A stretch of DNA of 64,000 nt from the NCBI RefSeq assembly GCF_005217455.1, contig NZ_SZPQ01000002.1, forward strand, positions 310,001 to 374,000. Reading direction: 5' to 3'. The notes beneath the pieces were generated by a model. It saw only the letters and a program-made list of their open reading frames with translations. It made no database searches and was not told the DNA's origin. Shown piece by piece: positions 41,622 through 50,245 of this stretch (position 1 is its first letter; every line of letters starts with the position of its first letter). A program made the position numbers and the translations under genes. The DNA is from Martelella alba (GTDB lineage: Bacteria; Pseudomonadota; Gammaproteobacteria; Enterobacterales; Enterobacteriaceae).

Positions 41622-42937
41622 GCCTGTAATCCTCATGGGTACCCTTCATCTTTTTTTCCATCGCCGCTATGCCATCTGCGCCCGCCTTGGGTTGCCGCGC
41701 AATCCCGACCTGGGCATCGCTTTCCCGTCGCCTTGCCGCGACGCGAACTACGTTAAAGAAATGAAGCAAGCGACATTCCCGGGGTGTTGCTAAATTAAGG
41801 GATGGCGGATTCGCGCGGCGCAGGCAGCCCATAAGGAGGAGTAAAGGAAGCAAGCGAATAGCAAAGAGGCAAAGCCAAGAGAGTATATAGTTGTGGCCGT
41901 CCATTCTCCCTAGATTGACGCAGACATAGCGCAAAGCCGCTTTGGGACCGCTTGCAACCCCGCCTGTCCTTCGGGCGGCGAAACACTATAATTAGTATAG
42001 ACAATAATTCTTCATCTGTCATAACTGGGCTTATCGCCCCCTTCCGGGGCCGGATAATGGGTCGCCGGGCCATGCGCAATGCCGGTGAGGCGGCTAACCC
42101 CCGCCCCCGATGGCAAACGCTATGCAAAAGCTGTAAGAATACCTAACCTTTCCGTGCGGGACGCCGTCAGCCCCGCCGGACCAACACTTTAGTAATCCCG
42201 ATACATTGCGCCACACCCTAGGGGTTGGGCAGTAAAAACATCAGCAAAATCGGGCAAACAAAGAAAAAAAGTGTATAAAAAATTTAAATGGCACTTACAT
42301 TATAGCTCAAAAAACGACCTAAATAGGCACGATATGTTAAGCCCAAAATGACCCTCAACGGCGTTTACCGAACCTGAATATTTAACCACATGATAACAAA
42401 GAAGAAAAATGTTATAACCTCTCTTATATAACCCCTGCTTTTCTGCCAGTCCTGTAAAGATTGTATACCTAAAAAAATGATGAATTTTTCTTATGTATAG
42501 TTAGCTAATTTTATAATATGATTGTTTGAGGAAACCGCTTGCCTTTACACGAAAGCGCGTGCGGCTTGAAGATTTACTTGTGTTTGCCCCGAGTGCCAAC
42601 AGCGATTCACTGGTTAGCATCTAAAAGTCTTCTGAGCAGACTTAAGTCAAATTTATAGATTGACTTTTGGGACGTTGATCTCAAAAAAATTTCGTTGAAC
42701 TCAGCAAGGGATTGTTGATAGAACATTAGCTAACTGTGAAGCTTTATGAAATTTTTCGGCCAGAGATAAGCATTTTATCGTTGATTAACACATATTATGC
42801 CCATTAGATTTCGCGTAGCAGCGTAACGGCGTCCACGCCGATTTCCAAAAGCCCTGCCACCAGGGCGTGCGATGGGCGCCAACGAAACGGCGACGAGAAA
42901 GATGGCGGGTCTAGACGAATTTAAATGGGGGTGCGCT
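41622..42937. other. Long gene-free region between otsB and rcsA
   Basis: About 1.3 kb between divergent otsB and rcsA. 41640-42200 is moderately GC-rich with short unsupported frames; 42200-42870 is strongly AT-rich. Within it are AAGTCT/AGACTT (42625-42643) and AAGTCAA/TTGACTT (42644-42666) back-to-back stems and a GATAA-GCAT-TTATC stem near 42766. AT-richness upstream of rcsA fits H-NS silencing known for E. coli rcsA. No clean RcsAB autoregulatory box was found. Confidence 0.45.
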
Positions 42938-43570
42938 ATGCCAACGATCATCATGGACTCATGCGGCTATACCCGTCTCGGTCTCACGGGATTTTTAACC
43001 GATACTGGCGTGAAACGCCGCAATATCAATACGGTGACTGATATCAGTCAATTGCAGAGCAAATGTGACCGTATAAAGCCGGATGTGGTATTTATCAATG
43101 AAGAATGCTTCATCCACGAACCCGACGCCCCCGAACGCATTAAAGAGGTTATCACCCGCCATCCCGATACGTTGTTTTTCATTTTCATGGCCATGACCAA
43201 TATTCATTTCGAGGACTATCTGTTTGTCCGCAAGAATCTGATCATTACCTCTAAGTCCATTAAGCCGGAAACGCTGAATTCGCTATTGTCCGGATACAGT
43301 AAGAACAAAATTCTTGAGGGGACGCATAAGTCGGCGCTTGACCTCAACCCGGTGCGACTAAGCCAAACCGAATCCAACATGCTGCGGATGTGGATGTCGG
43401 GTCACGATACCATCCAGATCTCTGATATCATGCAAATCAAAGCCAAAACCGTTTCTTCCCATAAAGGCAATATCAAACGCAAAATCAAAACCCATAATAA
43501 ACAGGTTATCTATCATGTCGTGCGCCTGACCGATACGGTTACCAGCGGCATCTACGTTAACGCCCGTTAG
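42938..43570 (+). CDS. rcsA: RcsA capsule regulator (RcsB partner)
   Basis: RcsA is the unstable LuxR-family auxiliary regulator that with RcsB activates exopolysaccharide genes and represses flhDC. 210 residues from ATG 42938 ([20 protein letters not shown]), matching E. coli [20 protein letters not shown], with a GGGGG site upstream; the ATG at 42872 is rejected. The C-terminal helix-turn-helix ([37 protein letters not shown]) is nearly identical to E. coli. Confidence 0.97.
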   Translation: MPTIIMDSCGYTRLGLTGFLTDTGVKRRNINTVTDISQLQSKCDRIKPDVVFINEECFIHEPDAPERIKEVITRHPDTLFFIFMAMTNIHFEDYLFVRKNLIITSKSIKPETLNSLLSGYSKNKILEGTHKSALDLNPVRLSQTESNMLRMWMSGHDTIQISDIMQIKAKTVSSHKGNIKRKIKTHNKQVIYHVVRLTDTVTSGIYVNAR

Positions 43571-43682
43571 GCGCCTGACGCTTTAATCCCCATTATTCAA
43601 CGCCGCCTCGCGGACATTATGCGACGGCGTTATCCATTTTGCGCACGTCATGGGGGGAATGCCGGCGCCACTCTTCCGGCTT

Positions 43683-43880
43683 TCAGGCATCGTCCGCCAG
43701 CGGCTCGACAAAAATGCCGTCCGGATGATGCATTTCGTTGAAAAACCAAACACCCGTGGGGTAATCGTCCAACGCGACAAGATACATGGTACCTTCGCTA
43801 AATTCCTCCAAAGCCAAAATCGTCCCTTTTCTGCGCGGCCCACCATCGGTTTTTACTGTCACCCGATCATGCAATTTCAT
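43683..43880 (-). CDS. dsrB: DsrB small protein of unknown function
   Basis: 65 residues, E. coli DsrB is 62. [43 protein letters not shown] aligns with E. coli DsrB along its length. Role unknown; in E. coli it belongs to the general stress set. Ribosome site GAGGTAAG. It sits between rcsA and dsrA as in E. coli. Confidence 0.95.
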   Translation of the reverse strand: MKLHDRVTVKTDGGPRRKGTILALEEFSEGTMYLVALDDYPTGVWFFNEMHHPDGIFVEPLADDA

Positions 43881-44025
43881 GACTTACCTCATAATATGCC
43901 ATGTCAGCATTCTAGCCTAAAACGCCTTGCCCGGCCAATTTCGCCACACGAAATGCCCATGGTATTCGTCATGAAGCGGGTGCCGCCGCGGTGCGTCCTC
44001 TATTACCCGGGGGAGTGCCTTGGAC

Positions 44026-44119
44026 AAAAAAAACCCCGGGAAAACCGACCGGGGGAATAACCGCCCGTGTGACGGACGCTATTTCATAAAGTTCGTTACA
44101 CAAGGAAATCAGATTACTT
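44026..44119 (-). ncRNA. dsrA: DsrA small regulatory RNA
   Basis: DsrA pairs with rpoS mRNA to open its translation and with hns mRNA to reduce it, using Hfq. On the - strand the stretch GATTTCCTTGTGTAACGAA is nearly identical to the rpoS-pairing core of E. coli DsrA (GATTTCCTGGTGTAACGAA). Three stems follow the known layout: CAAG/CTTG; CGTCCGT/ACGGGCG; and a terminator CCCCGG/CCGGGG followed by eight T. A promoter is visible just upstream: TTGCCA (44146-44151), 16 bases, TACTAT (44124-44129). Length about 90 nt. Neighbours rcsA-dsrB and yedP match E. coli. Confidence 0.88.
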
Positions 44120-44129
44120 GTTAATAGTA

Positions 44130-44498
44130 AGCACAGCGGCAGGATTGGCAAGTCAGTTTATCGACTCTTCACATTCCGCAAGATACCCATTAATGGGGCA
44201 CTGGCGGCAACCATGCTGGTCAAGGAGGTAAAACTCCATTTTTATCAACGAAGAAACCATTGCCAGCCGGGATATGCCAGCGCAAAACGGGGGAGTTTTC
44301 GCCTGCGACGCAGGAGTAATAATTAGGAATACTCCCAGAAACAGATTAGCCGATGTTGAGTATTAAGAGTGAGAGACCGTGATATAAGGATCGGTTGGTG
44401 TTTTTTTCTACCGCTGTTCAACCGGGCATCGTATATACTCTTGACTGAGAGGTGACATATCAGGGATGTCACTATTGGCGCGACAAGGCGAACAACGT
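44130..44498. other. Intergenic region between dsrA and the yedP-like gene
   Basis: Apart from the dsrA promoter, it holds a short palindrome CCTGC-GAC-GCAGG near 44306-44318 and AT-rich sequence before the next gene. No yodD-like small gene, found at this place in E. coli, could be seen. Confidence 0.4.
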
Positions 44499-45314
44499 AT
44501 GCCCAACTTAAACGATCCTTTATTAATCATTACCGATTTGGACGGTTCGCTGCTTGATCACCATACCTATAGCTGGCAGCCGGCGGCGCCATGGCTGAAA
44601 AAACTGCGGGTTCATTCCCTGCCCGTGGTGATTTGCTCCAGTAAAACCATGGCGGAAATCCGTGTATTGCAAAATGCCCTCGGGCTGGAAGGCGCGCCTT
44701 TTATCGCCGAAAACGGCGCGATGCTGCACGCGGGCAGTCAAAATGCCGCCTTGGAGCAAGCCGGTGGCGCGCTGGGTCAATCCTATGACGCCATACGGTC
44801 TATTTTGACGGAGTTACGCCAGACGCGCGGCTTTAAATTTTTCGGTTTCGGCGATGTGGATGAAAAACGGGTGGGCGAATGGACCGGCTTATCGCCGGCC
44901 GATGCCGCGCTGGCCAAACAGCGCGAGGCGTCTGAAACCCTGATATGGCGTGATAGCGAAGATAAAATGCAGGAATTCGCCGCTTGTCTCGCCCAAAAAG
45001 GCTTGCGTCTGGTGCAGGGCGGCCGCTTTTACCATGTCATGTCCGAAGGCGCCGACAAAGGCGCCGCGGTCCGCTGGTTAAAAGATCTTTACCATCGCCG
45101 GGATGGCCGCGCCTGGAGAACCTTGGGTCTTGGGGATGGTCCCAATGATATTGGCATGCTGCAAGCGACGGATTATTCGGTCATTATCCGCGGCTACAGT
45201 AAAACGCCAGTGGATCTCGGCCCGGTCGCTCACCCGGTTTACCGAACCCAGGCATACGGTCCCGAGGGATGGAATGAGGGTTTGAACCACTTTTTCGGCC
45301 AGACGGCCGAGTAG
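44499..45314 (+). CDS. yedP: Mannosyl/glucosyl-3-phosphoglycerate phosphatase (YedP/MpgP)
   Basis: HAD-family phosphatase expected to remove phosphate from hexosyl-3-phosphoglycerate. 271 residues from ATG 44499 (MPNLNDPLLIITDLDGSLLD), equal in length to E. coli YedP; an upstream in-frame ATG at 44466 is possible. Motifs: ITDLDGSLLD, VVICSSKTMAEI, IAENGAML, TLGLGDGPNDIGML, and the family end GPEGWNEGLNHFF. In E. coli the enzyme has no partner synthase nearby; here a synthase follows by 43 bases, so glucosylglycerate is the likely product. Confidence 0.92.
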   Translation: MPNLNDPLLIITDLDGSLLDHHTYSWQPAAPWLKKLRVHSLPVVICSSKTMAEIRVLQNALGLEGAPFIAENGAMLHAGSQNAALEQAGGALGQSYDAIRSILTELRQTRGFKFFGFGDVDEKRVGEWTGLSPADAALAKQREASETLIWRDSEDKMQEFAACLAQKGLRLVQGGRFYHVMSEGADKGAAVRWLKDLYHRRDGRAWRTLGLGDGPNDIGMLQATDYSVIIRGYSKTPVDLGPVAHPVYRTQAYGPEGWNEGLNHFFGQTAE

Positions 45315-45357
45315 GCTTGAATAATTATTTTAAAATCATGTTTGGGGGAGTTTTTTT

Positions 45358-46578
45358 ATGAGCGATTTCCATCAGAATGGGATCATAGCCAATTTTCATA
45401 ACCTCACGGATCGTGATGTCAATGCGCTGGAAAGCGAATTGGTCGCATTTTCCAAAAAACGGAAAATGGGTCTGATTCTGCCTTCGCTTTTTTCGGAACT
45501 GGAAGGGCCAGCGCTGTCCAAAATCATTGATGAGCTGGCTAAAGTACCCTATCTGGAGGAAATCGTTATCGGTCTGGATCGCGCCGATCGGGATCAGTTT
45601 CTCTACGCGCGGGAATTTTTTGCCCGTTTGCCGCAACATCACCGTATCCTGTGGAATGACGGGCCGCGCCTGAAAGCCATTGACGCCGAGCTGGAGAAAG
45701 AGGGGCTGTCGCCCACCGAACCGGGCAAAGGCCGCAATGTCTGGTTTTGCACCGGTTATACCCTGGCGTCCGACCGCACGCTGGCGGTCGCCTTGCATGA
45801 CTGCGATATCGTGACTTACGAGCGCGGCATGCTGGCGCGGCTGTTGTATCCGGTAGTTCATCCCAAATTCAGCTACGAATTCTGCAAAGGTTTTTATGCC
45901 CGTGTCGCCAGCGGCAAAATGAACGGCCGGGTGGTGCGCCTGCTGGTGGGTCCCCTTCTGCGCTCACTGGAAAATGTCTACGGCCAGTCGGCCTATCTTG
46001 ATTATCTCAACAGTTTTCGCTACCCCCTGTCCGGCGAATTCGCCATGCGCACGCGGGTCATGCACGACATGAAAATTCCCGGTGACTGGGGCCTGGAAAT
46101 TGGTCTGTTATCGGAAATTTACCGCAACTATTCCCCTAATCATATTTGCCAGTCGGAAATCGCCGACAACTACGATCATAAACATCAGCCGTTGGCCGAG
46201 GATGACGGCTCCGGCGGGCTGAAACGCATGAGTAACGACATTATCCAGTCACTGTACCGCAAACTGGCCACCATGGGCGTTAATCTCACCAGTGACTCAT
46301 TCCGGGTACTTAAGGCCACCTATTATCGCAATGCGCTGGATATCCTCGAATTTTACCATCACGATGCCATCATGAACGGTCTTAAGTTCGATCAGCACAG
46401 CGAAGAAGCGGCAGTGGAGCTTTTCATGCAATGTATCCTGGATGCGGGCCAGGCTTTTATCGAACGTCCCAACGATAAACCCTTCATCCCCAGTTGGAGC
46501 CGGGTGCAATCGGCTTTTCCCGATATCATGCAACGTATCTATGATGCGGTTGAGGAAGACAACAAAGGCGATGTCTAA
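45358..46578 (+). CDS. gpgS: Probable glucosyl-3-phosphoglycerate synthase
   Basis: Retaining GT-A glycosyltransferase that would transfer glucose from an NDP-sugar to 3-phosphoglycerate; the phosphatase next door would then release glucosylglycerate, an osmolyte. 406 residues. It resembles bacterial GpgS: MGLILPSLFSELEG, LEEIVIGLDRADRDQF, RILWNDGPRLKAI, EPGKGRNVWF, and a metal-binding-type ALHDCDIVTYERGMLARLLYPVV near residue 140. WGLEIGLLSEIYRNY follows. Strong GGGGGAG ribosome site. A mannosyl version is not excluded, since donor choice cannot be read here. Confidence 0.75.
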   Translation: MSDFHQNGIIANFHNLTDRDVNALESELVAFSKKRKMGLILPSLFSELEGPALSKIIDELAKVPYLEEIVIGLDRADRDQFLYAREFFARLPQHHRILWNDGPRLKAIDAELEKEGLSPTEPGKGRNVWFCTGYTLASDRTLAVALHDCDIVTYERGMLARLLYPVVHPKFSYEFCKGFYARVASGKMNGRVVRLLVGPLLRSLENVYGQSAYLDYLNSFRYPLSGEFAMRTRVMHDMKIPGDWGLEIGLLSEIYRNYSPNHICQSEIADNYDHKHQPLAEDDGSGGLKRMSNDIIQSLYRKLATMGVNLTSDSFRVLKATYYRNALDILEFYHHDAIMNGLKFDQHSEEAAVELFMQCILDAGQAFIERPNDKPFIPSWSRVQSAFPDIMQRIYDAVEEDNKGDV

Positions 46579-46750
46579 GTCAGGCGCAGTGGCAACGCCG
46601 TGATATACTCGTCAAACTTTACATTGCCTCTTTGTTGGCTACGTTCAAATTCGTTCCCGACGAGTGCCGCTCACTTGCCGCCGCGAGGCAATGTGAGGTA
46701 GGACGGCTGTACACTGGAACTTTTCCTGGCATCCTAGCAGGGTTAGCCTT

Positions 46751-47125
46751 ATGCGCGAAATCAAACCCAATGAACCTTTGGCCGCCGCGTTGGCCAGTTG
46801 GATTGAGGATCACCTGGACCGTGACATTGCATTGCCGGAGTTGGCGGCGCGCTCCGGTTATTCGGTCTGGTACATGCAAAGCGTGTTTCGCGCCACCACC
46901 GGTATCGCGGCTGGCCGTTATATACGTGAAAGGAAATTGACCGAAGCGGTCTATCGACTACGGAATACCGACCACCGTATTCTTGATATCGCGCTGGATT
47001 ATGGTTTTAGTTCCCAATCGCAATTTACGACGCTTTTCAAAAAATATTTTGGCGTCACGCCGCAGATGTGCCGTAATGACGCATCCCTCGTTTTGCGCTT
47101 GACGCCGCCATTGAATTTTGAATGA
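46751..47125 (+). CDS. AraC-family regulator, MarA/SoxS/RamA size
   Basis: A 124-residue protein made only of the two-helix-turn-helix AraC DNA-binding domain, like MarA, SoxS and RamA. LASWIEDHLDRDIALPELAARSGYSVWYMQSVFRATTGIAAGRYIRERKLTEAVYRLR and ILDIALDYGFSSQSQFTTLFKKYFGVTPQM are the family signature. Ribosome site AGGG. It stands alone, transcribed toward a convergent small gene. Targets unknown; size and motif suggest a stress or efflux regulator. Confidence 0.9.
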   Translation: MREIKPNEPLAAALASWIEDHLDRDIALPELAARSGYSVWYMQSVFRATTGIAAGRYIRERKLTEAVYRLRNTDHRILDIALDYGFSSQSQFTTLFKKYFGVTPQMCRNDASLVLRLTPPLNFE

Positions 47126-47214
47126 TTTCACCAAGTTGAATTGGCGCGGCACCACGTCGGCAAGCGAGAGTCCCGCCTGAGGGATAAATCTGTCGTAACG
47201 ATGGGATAGCCAAT

Positions 47215-47238
47215 AAAAAAACCCGGACAATGCCGGGC
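47215..47238 (-). terminator. Rho-independent terminator of the small lysine-rich gene
   Basis: On the - strand CCCGG, six-base loop, CCGGG, then seven T (47215-47221). It lies 18 bases beyond the stop of the 32-codon gene. Confidence 0.85.
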
Positions 47239-47255
47239 TTATCACGGAAAACAGC

Positions 47256-47354
47256 TTAAATTTCCAAGCCTTTTTTACTCCGCTTATCAGCGCGTTTTTC
47301 CTTCAGGGTTTTTTCCGGCTTCTTCTTGGTGGCTTTATCTTTACCTTTACTCAT
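47256..47354 (-). CDS. Tiny lysine-rich protein
   Basis: A 32-residue frame starting MSKGKDKATKKKPEK and ending KRSKKGLEI, with a GAGG ribosome site seven bases before the ATG and its own terminator downstream. About 45% of residues are Lys or Arg. Similar tiny basic proteins occur in other enterics; the function is unknown. RBS, terminator and sharp composition argue it is real. Confidence 0.7.
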   Translation of the reverse strand: MSKGKDKATKKKPEKTLKEKRADKRSKKGLEI

Positions 47355-47462
47355 AAACGCCTCGCTTATTCGTCAGTTGAGATAGATTTACCAAAATTTC
47401 CCCGTCAGCACCTGGGTACTATAGACTTACCAAACCCGCTGTCGAATTGCAAGCCGGGCGGC

Positions 47463-47852
47463 CTAATGCGTGTCGTGGGGATGGGCGTCCAGCCATGCCT
47501 GCATAAACTTGATTTCGGCCTGTTGCGCTTTGATGATATTCTCCGCCAGACCCCGCAGTTGGGGATCCTTGCCATATTTCAATTCGATTTCAGCCATGGC
47601 GACTGCCCCCTGATGATGAGGGATCATGCCTTGGGCGAAGGCGACATCCGGATTATCGTCTTTCACGCCTTCCAACATGTGTTCATGCATATCCGCCATG
47701 GAAGATATATATGCCTGGCTCGCCGGACTCAGGCCCTGCATGTCGCCCTCCGTATTCATGCCGGTCATGCCGGACATGCCGGTATCAGCCAGCGCGACGG
47801 GCGCGACGAACAACAGCGCCAGTAGCGGTAGTCGCGTTATCGGTTTTCTCAT
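47463..47852 (-). CDS. DUF305 periplasmic protein
   Basis: 129 residues with a signal peptide (LPLLALLFVAPVALA) and a Met/His-rich DUF305 domain: MADMHEHMLEGVKDDNPDVAFAQGMIPHHQGAVAMAEIEL. The HHQGA motif and the many Met/His residues resemble CopM-type copper-binding proteins, but copper binding is inference. Ribosome site AAGGAAC. It follows apbE by 33 bases and may be co-transcribed with it. Confidence 0.9.
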   Translation of the reverse strand: MRKPITRLPLLALLFVAPVALADTGMSGMTGMNTEGDMQGLSPASQAYISSMADMHEHMLEGVKDDNPDVAFAQGMIPHHQGAVAMAEIELKYGKDPQLRGLAENIIKAQQAEIKFMQAWLDAHPHDTH

Positions 47853-47885
47853 GCTTTGTTCCTTCTGCCCAACCGGCCTGGAGAA

Positions 47886-48938
47886 TCAATTCGTGGATGC
47901 GGCGGGCAAATCGACAATAAAGGCCTTGAACTGCGGCGACATCCAGGTGGTGAATCCCCGATCGGTTTTGGTGATAAGATAAACTGCCAGCCCTTCCCGT
48001 TCGGCCAATGCTTGCGCTTTTCGGGTACCCAGCACCATCAATCCCGTGTCCCAGCCATCCGCTTCCAGAGCCGTGGCGGCGATGACGGTGGCAGAAACCA
48101 GTTTATGCTCAATGGGCCGTCCCGTCGCGGGATCGATGATGTGCGATACCCGTTTGCCTTGGAGTTCGTAATAATTGCGGTAAGTGCCCGACGTGCTGAT
48201 GCCGTGGCCTTGTAAATCCACCACGGCCTGCGCGGCCACTTCCCGATCGGTGGGCTTTTGAATCGCCACCCGCCATGGCCTGCCCTGCGGCGACAACCCT
48301 CGGGAAACCACCGCGCCGCCCACCGAAACCAGATAGCGTGTGACGCCGCGACGCTCCATCAGGCGAGCCAGCGCGTCGGTGGCATACCCCTCGCCCAGCG
48401 TGGAAAGATCCACATACATATCCGGCAGGTCCTTTTGCAGCCACTGCCCCCGCACCCCCTCGATGAGCCGTAAATGCTGCAAGCCGGTGCGTTGCCTGGC
48501 CTGATCGATCTGCGCCTGATCGGGCATGGTCACCGGCTGCTTATCCGGTCCGAACCCCCACAGATTCACCAGCGGCCCCACAGTGATGTCCATCGCTCCG
48601 CCGGTTTTAGCGCCGATACGCAACGCGGTACTGACGATATCGGCCATACCGGCGGAGATCGGTTGCGGATCACGGCCGGCATAGCGATTGAAACGGGACA
48701 AAATCGAATCCTGGCGGTAAGTGGATATCTCGCTATCGACCTGATCCAGCGTATGGCGTATCTGGTCCTGGAGCCCATTGAGCGCCGCCGCCGGCGCAAA
48801 GGCCAACGTGACGCGGTAATAGGTCCCCATGGTTTTGCCTTCCGCGCTCCAGGTCGAACCAGCGGCCTGCGGTGCGGGTGATGTGTCGCAACCCGCCAGC
48901 ACGATGGCGCAGGCGAGCAGAATTATCCGTATCTTCAT
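47886..48938 (-). CDS. apbE: ApbE FAD:protein FMN transferase
   Basis: ApbE attaches FMN from FAD to threonine in flavoproteins such as Na+-NQR and Rnf subunits, in the periplasm. 350 residues, lipoprotein with lipobox LAGC at residue 17. Conserved: GKTMGTYYRVTL, SEISTYRQDSILSRFN, GGAMDITVGPLVNLWGFGP, YVDLSTLGEGYATD, YLVSVGGAVVSRG, RVSHIIDPATGRPIEH, LEADGWDTGLMVLG. Length and order match E. coli ApbE. Confidence 0.96.
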   Translation of the reverse strand: MKIRIILLACAIVLAGCDTSPAPQAAGSTWSAEGKTMGTYYRVTLAFAPAAALNGLQDQIRHTLDQVDSEISTYRQDSILSRFNRYAGRDPQPISAGMADIVSTALRIGAKTGGAMDITVGPLVNLWGFGPDKQPVTMPDQAQIDQARQRTGLQHLRLIEGVRGQWLQKDLPDMYVDLSTLGEGYATDALARLMERRGVTRYLVSVGGAVVSRGLSPQGRPWRVAIQKPTDREVAAQAVVDLQGHGISTSGTYRNYYELQGKRVSHIIDPATGRPIEHKLVSATVIAATALEADGWDTGLMVLGTRKAQALAEREGLAVYLITKTDRGFTTWMSPQFKAFIVDLPAASTN

Positions 48939-49147
48939 GGCCGCGTATTCTTGGCCATGTGTTCATTGTTACCGGGCTTATGCCAACCACCCCTCATTCT
49001 TGATACCTATCCCCGCCACCTTCTGGCACAAATGGCAACACGAAATTCATCAAGTATATACTTGCCTTTATCAACGGGCTGGCAACAACGACATGCTTGC
49101 CGGACGAAGCCATCATTGGCCGGCAGATGACGAGAATATGGCCGCTT

Positions 49148-49450
49148 TCAGGGCAAGTCGGAGTGTGAGCCGCCCTGGGCATAATTGAACATCCGCTGAA
49201 CGATCTCATCGGCGCCTTTGATGATTTCAGAGAGATGCGTGTCACTACGGGTTATCGCCTGCGAGTAGGCAATTTCATGGGCTTCATCCACCATGGCGAT
49301 GATTCGCCCGCGAGTCTCGGCATCTAAATTGCCAAGAATCGTGGTAATGACAACTTGATAGGCGTGCGATGCCACGGTCAGTTGCCGTTCGCGGGCCTCC
49401 AGCGCCTGGATGCGTTCCAATAGTGCGGTGAAACGTGGATCATTTTCCAT
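49148..49450 (-). CDS. Hypothetical small helical protein
   Basis: 100 residues from ATG 49450 (MENDPRFTALLERIQALEARERQL), with AGGGGAA upstream; the in-frame ATG at 49486 is less likely. Predicted wholly alpha-helical with heptad-like leucines at the start and a C-terminal amphipathic helix. Arrangement and size recall small enteric proteins such as YecF (DUF2594), but no clear motif ties it to them. Soluble, no signal peptide. Function unknown. Confidence 0.65.
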   Translation of the reverse strand: MENDPRFTALLERIQALEARERQLTVASHAYQVVITTILGNLDAETRGRIIAMVDEAHEIAYSQAITRSDTHLSEIIKGADEIVQRMFNYAQGGSHSDLP

Positions 49451-49619
49451 TTCGGCTTCCCCTTGGGCTTGATGGCATTGGTCCACCGCGCCATCACAAT
49501 GGACCGGTCGGATAGTCGTGAGTATACAACAAATGATCCCGAGGGAAAGTTCCGTGAAATTCGTTTGTGACCGGCGGGTGGTTACTACTGCGCGGTGGGA
49601 AGGACTGGCGGTCGGGCCG

Positions 49620-49639
49620 ACTGCCGCGCAAGCGGCAGT
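49620..49639. other. 8-bp stem with GCAA tetraloop downstream of the KGG gene
   Basis: ACTGCCGC-GCAA-GCGGCAGT is a perfect stem closed by a GNRA loop, 25 bases past the stop of the - strand KGG-repeat gene. No T-run follows, so it is more likely a message-stabilising 3' structure than a full terminator. Confidence 0.6.
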
Positions 49640-49663
49640 CGAGGCCTATGGCAGCGAAGGCTA

Positions 49664-49840
49664 TCAGGATTTGCGGCTGCCGTGGCTGTTCATGCCACCT
49701 TTCTTACCCGCTTCGGACGCTTTTTCAGGGTTGTTTTTGAAACCGCCGGTGCCGCTATGCTGACCGCCTTTCTTGCCGGCTTCGGATGCTTTCTGTTTAT
49801 CGTCCGCGAAATTGCCTGTGCCTTTACGTTGTCCGGTCAT
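49664..49840 (-). CDS. KGG-repeat general stress protein (YciG-like)
   Basis: 58 residues from ATG 49840 with a strong GGAGGT ribosome site. It carries two copies of the stress-induced KGG repeat: QKASEAGKKGGQHSGTG and EKASEAGKKGGMNSHG, after the GTGNFADD start typical of E. coli YciG and the Con-10/GsiB group. Very hydrophilic, probably disordered. Role in the family: general stress or desiccation response; mechanism unknown. Confidence 0.9.
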   Translation of the reverse strand: MTGQRKGTGNFADDKQKASEAGKKGGQHSGTGGFKNNPEKASEAGKKGGMNSHGSRKS

Positions 49841-50197
49841 AATGACCTCCAGAGAAAGTGTTAAATCGAATGAGCAGATACATAGCCATCGTCTTAATAG
49901 ACAAGGCGGAAGGAACCTTATTGCCCCCTCGTATTTACAGCCTAGAAGAGAAACTTTATTAACGCCAAATTATTTATCAAATAAACTATATTTTGAAAAA
50001 AATAACTGTTGCAAATTAAATTATTTTTTAACTATTTATCATAATTATCACCCCCTGTTTTGCCCGATAATTAGTTATGTTTTTAATAATTTAAATTGCA
50101 TATAATTTTCCGCCAATGTAAACATGCCTAGACGTCTCACGGACAGGCGACCGAAAAACACGATCTGGGATCTCATGAAATAACCTTGATCAACGCG
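49841..50197. other. AT-rich intergenic region
   Basis: Between the KGG gene and the terminator of the next gene. The 49930-50110 part is extremely AT-rich. It should hold the KGG gene's promoter; no convincing gene or repeat is seen. Confidence 0.4.
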
Positions 50198-50225
50198 AAA
50201 AAAAACGGTGCCTGGCGGACACCGT
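50198..50225 (-). terminator. Rho-independent terminator
   Basis: ACGGTG/CACCGT stem with nine-base loop, followed on the - strand by a run of eight T (50198-50205). It ends the secreted Gly/His-rich protein gene 20 bases past its stop. Confidence 0.85.
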
Positions 50226-50245
50226 CGTTGTGAGATAATATGGCC

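Noticed and set aside
41614-41934. 106-codon - strand frame with a lipoprotein-like start before otsB
   Set aside because: It runs into the otsB start in another frame, has an Arg-rich unstructured rear and no family resemblance; more likely chance.
42468-42485. RcsAB-like sequence AAAGATTGTATACCTA upstream of rcsA
   Set aside because: Half-sites are two bases too far apart for the 14-base RcsAB consensus.
43571-43682. Search for DsrA between rcsA and dsrB
   Set aside because: No DsrA-like core there; the RNA was found on the other side of dsrB at 44026-44119.
49518-49763. 81-codon + strand frame with a possible GTG start at 49551
   Set aside because: It overlaps the well-supported KGG gene on the other strand and its second half is simply the antisense of that gene.
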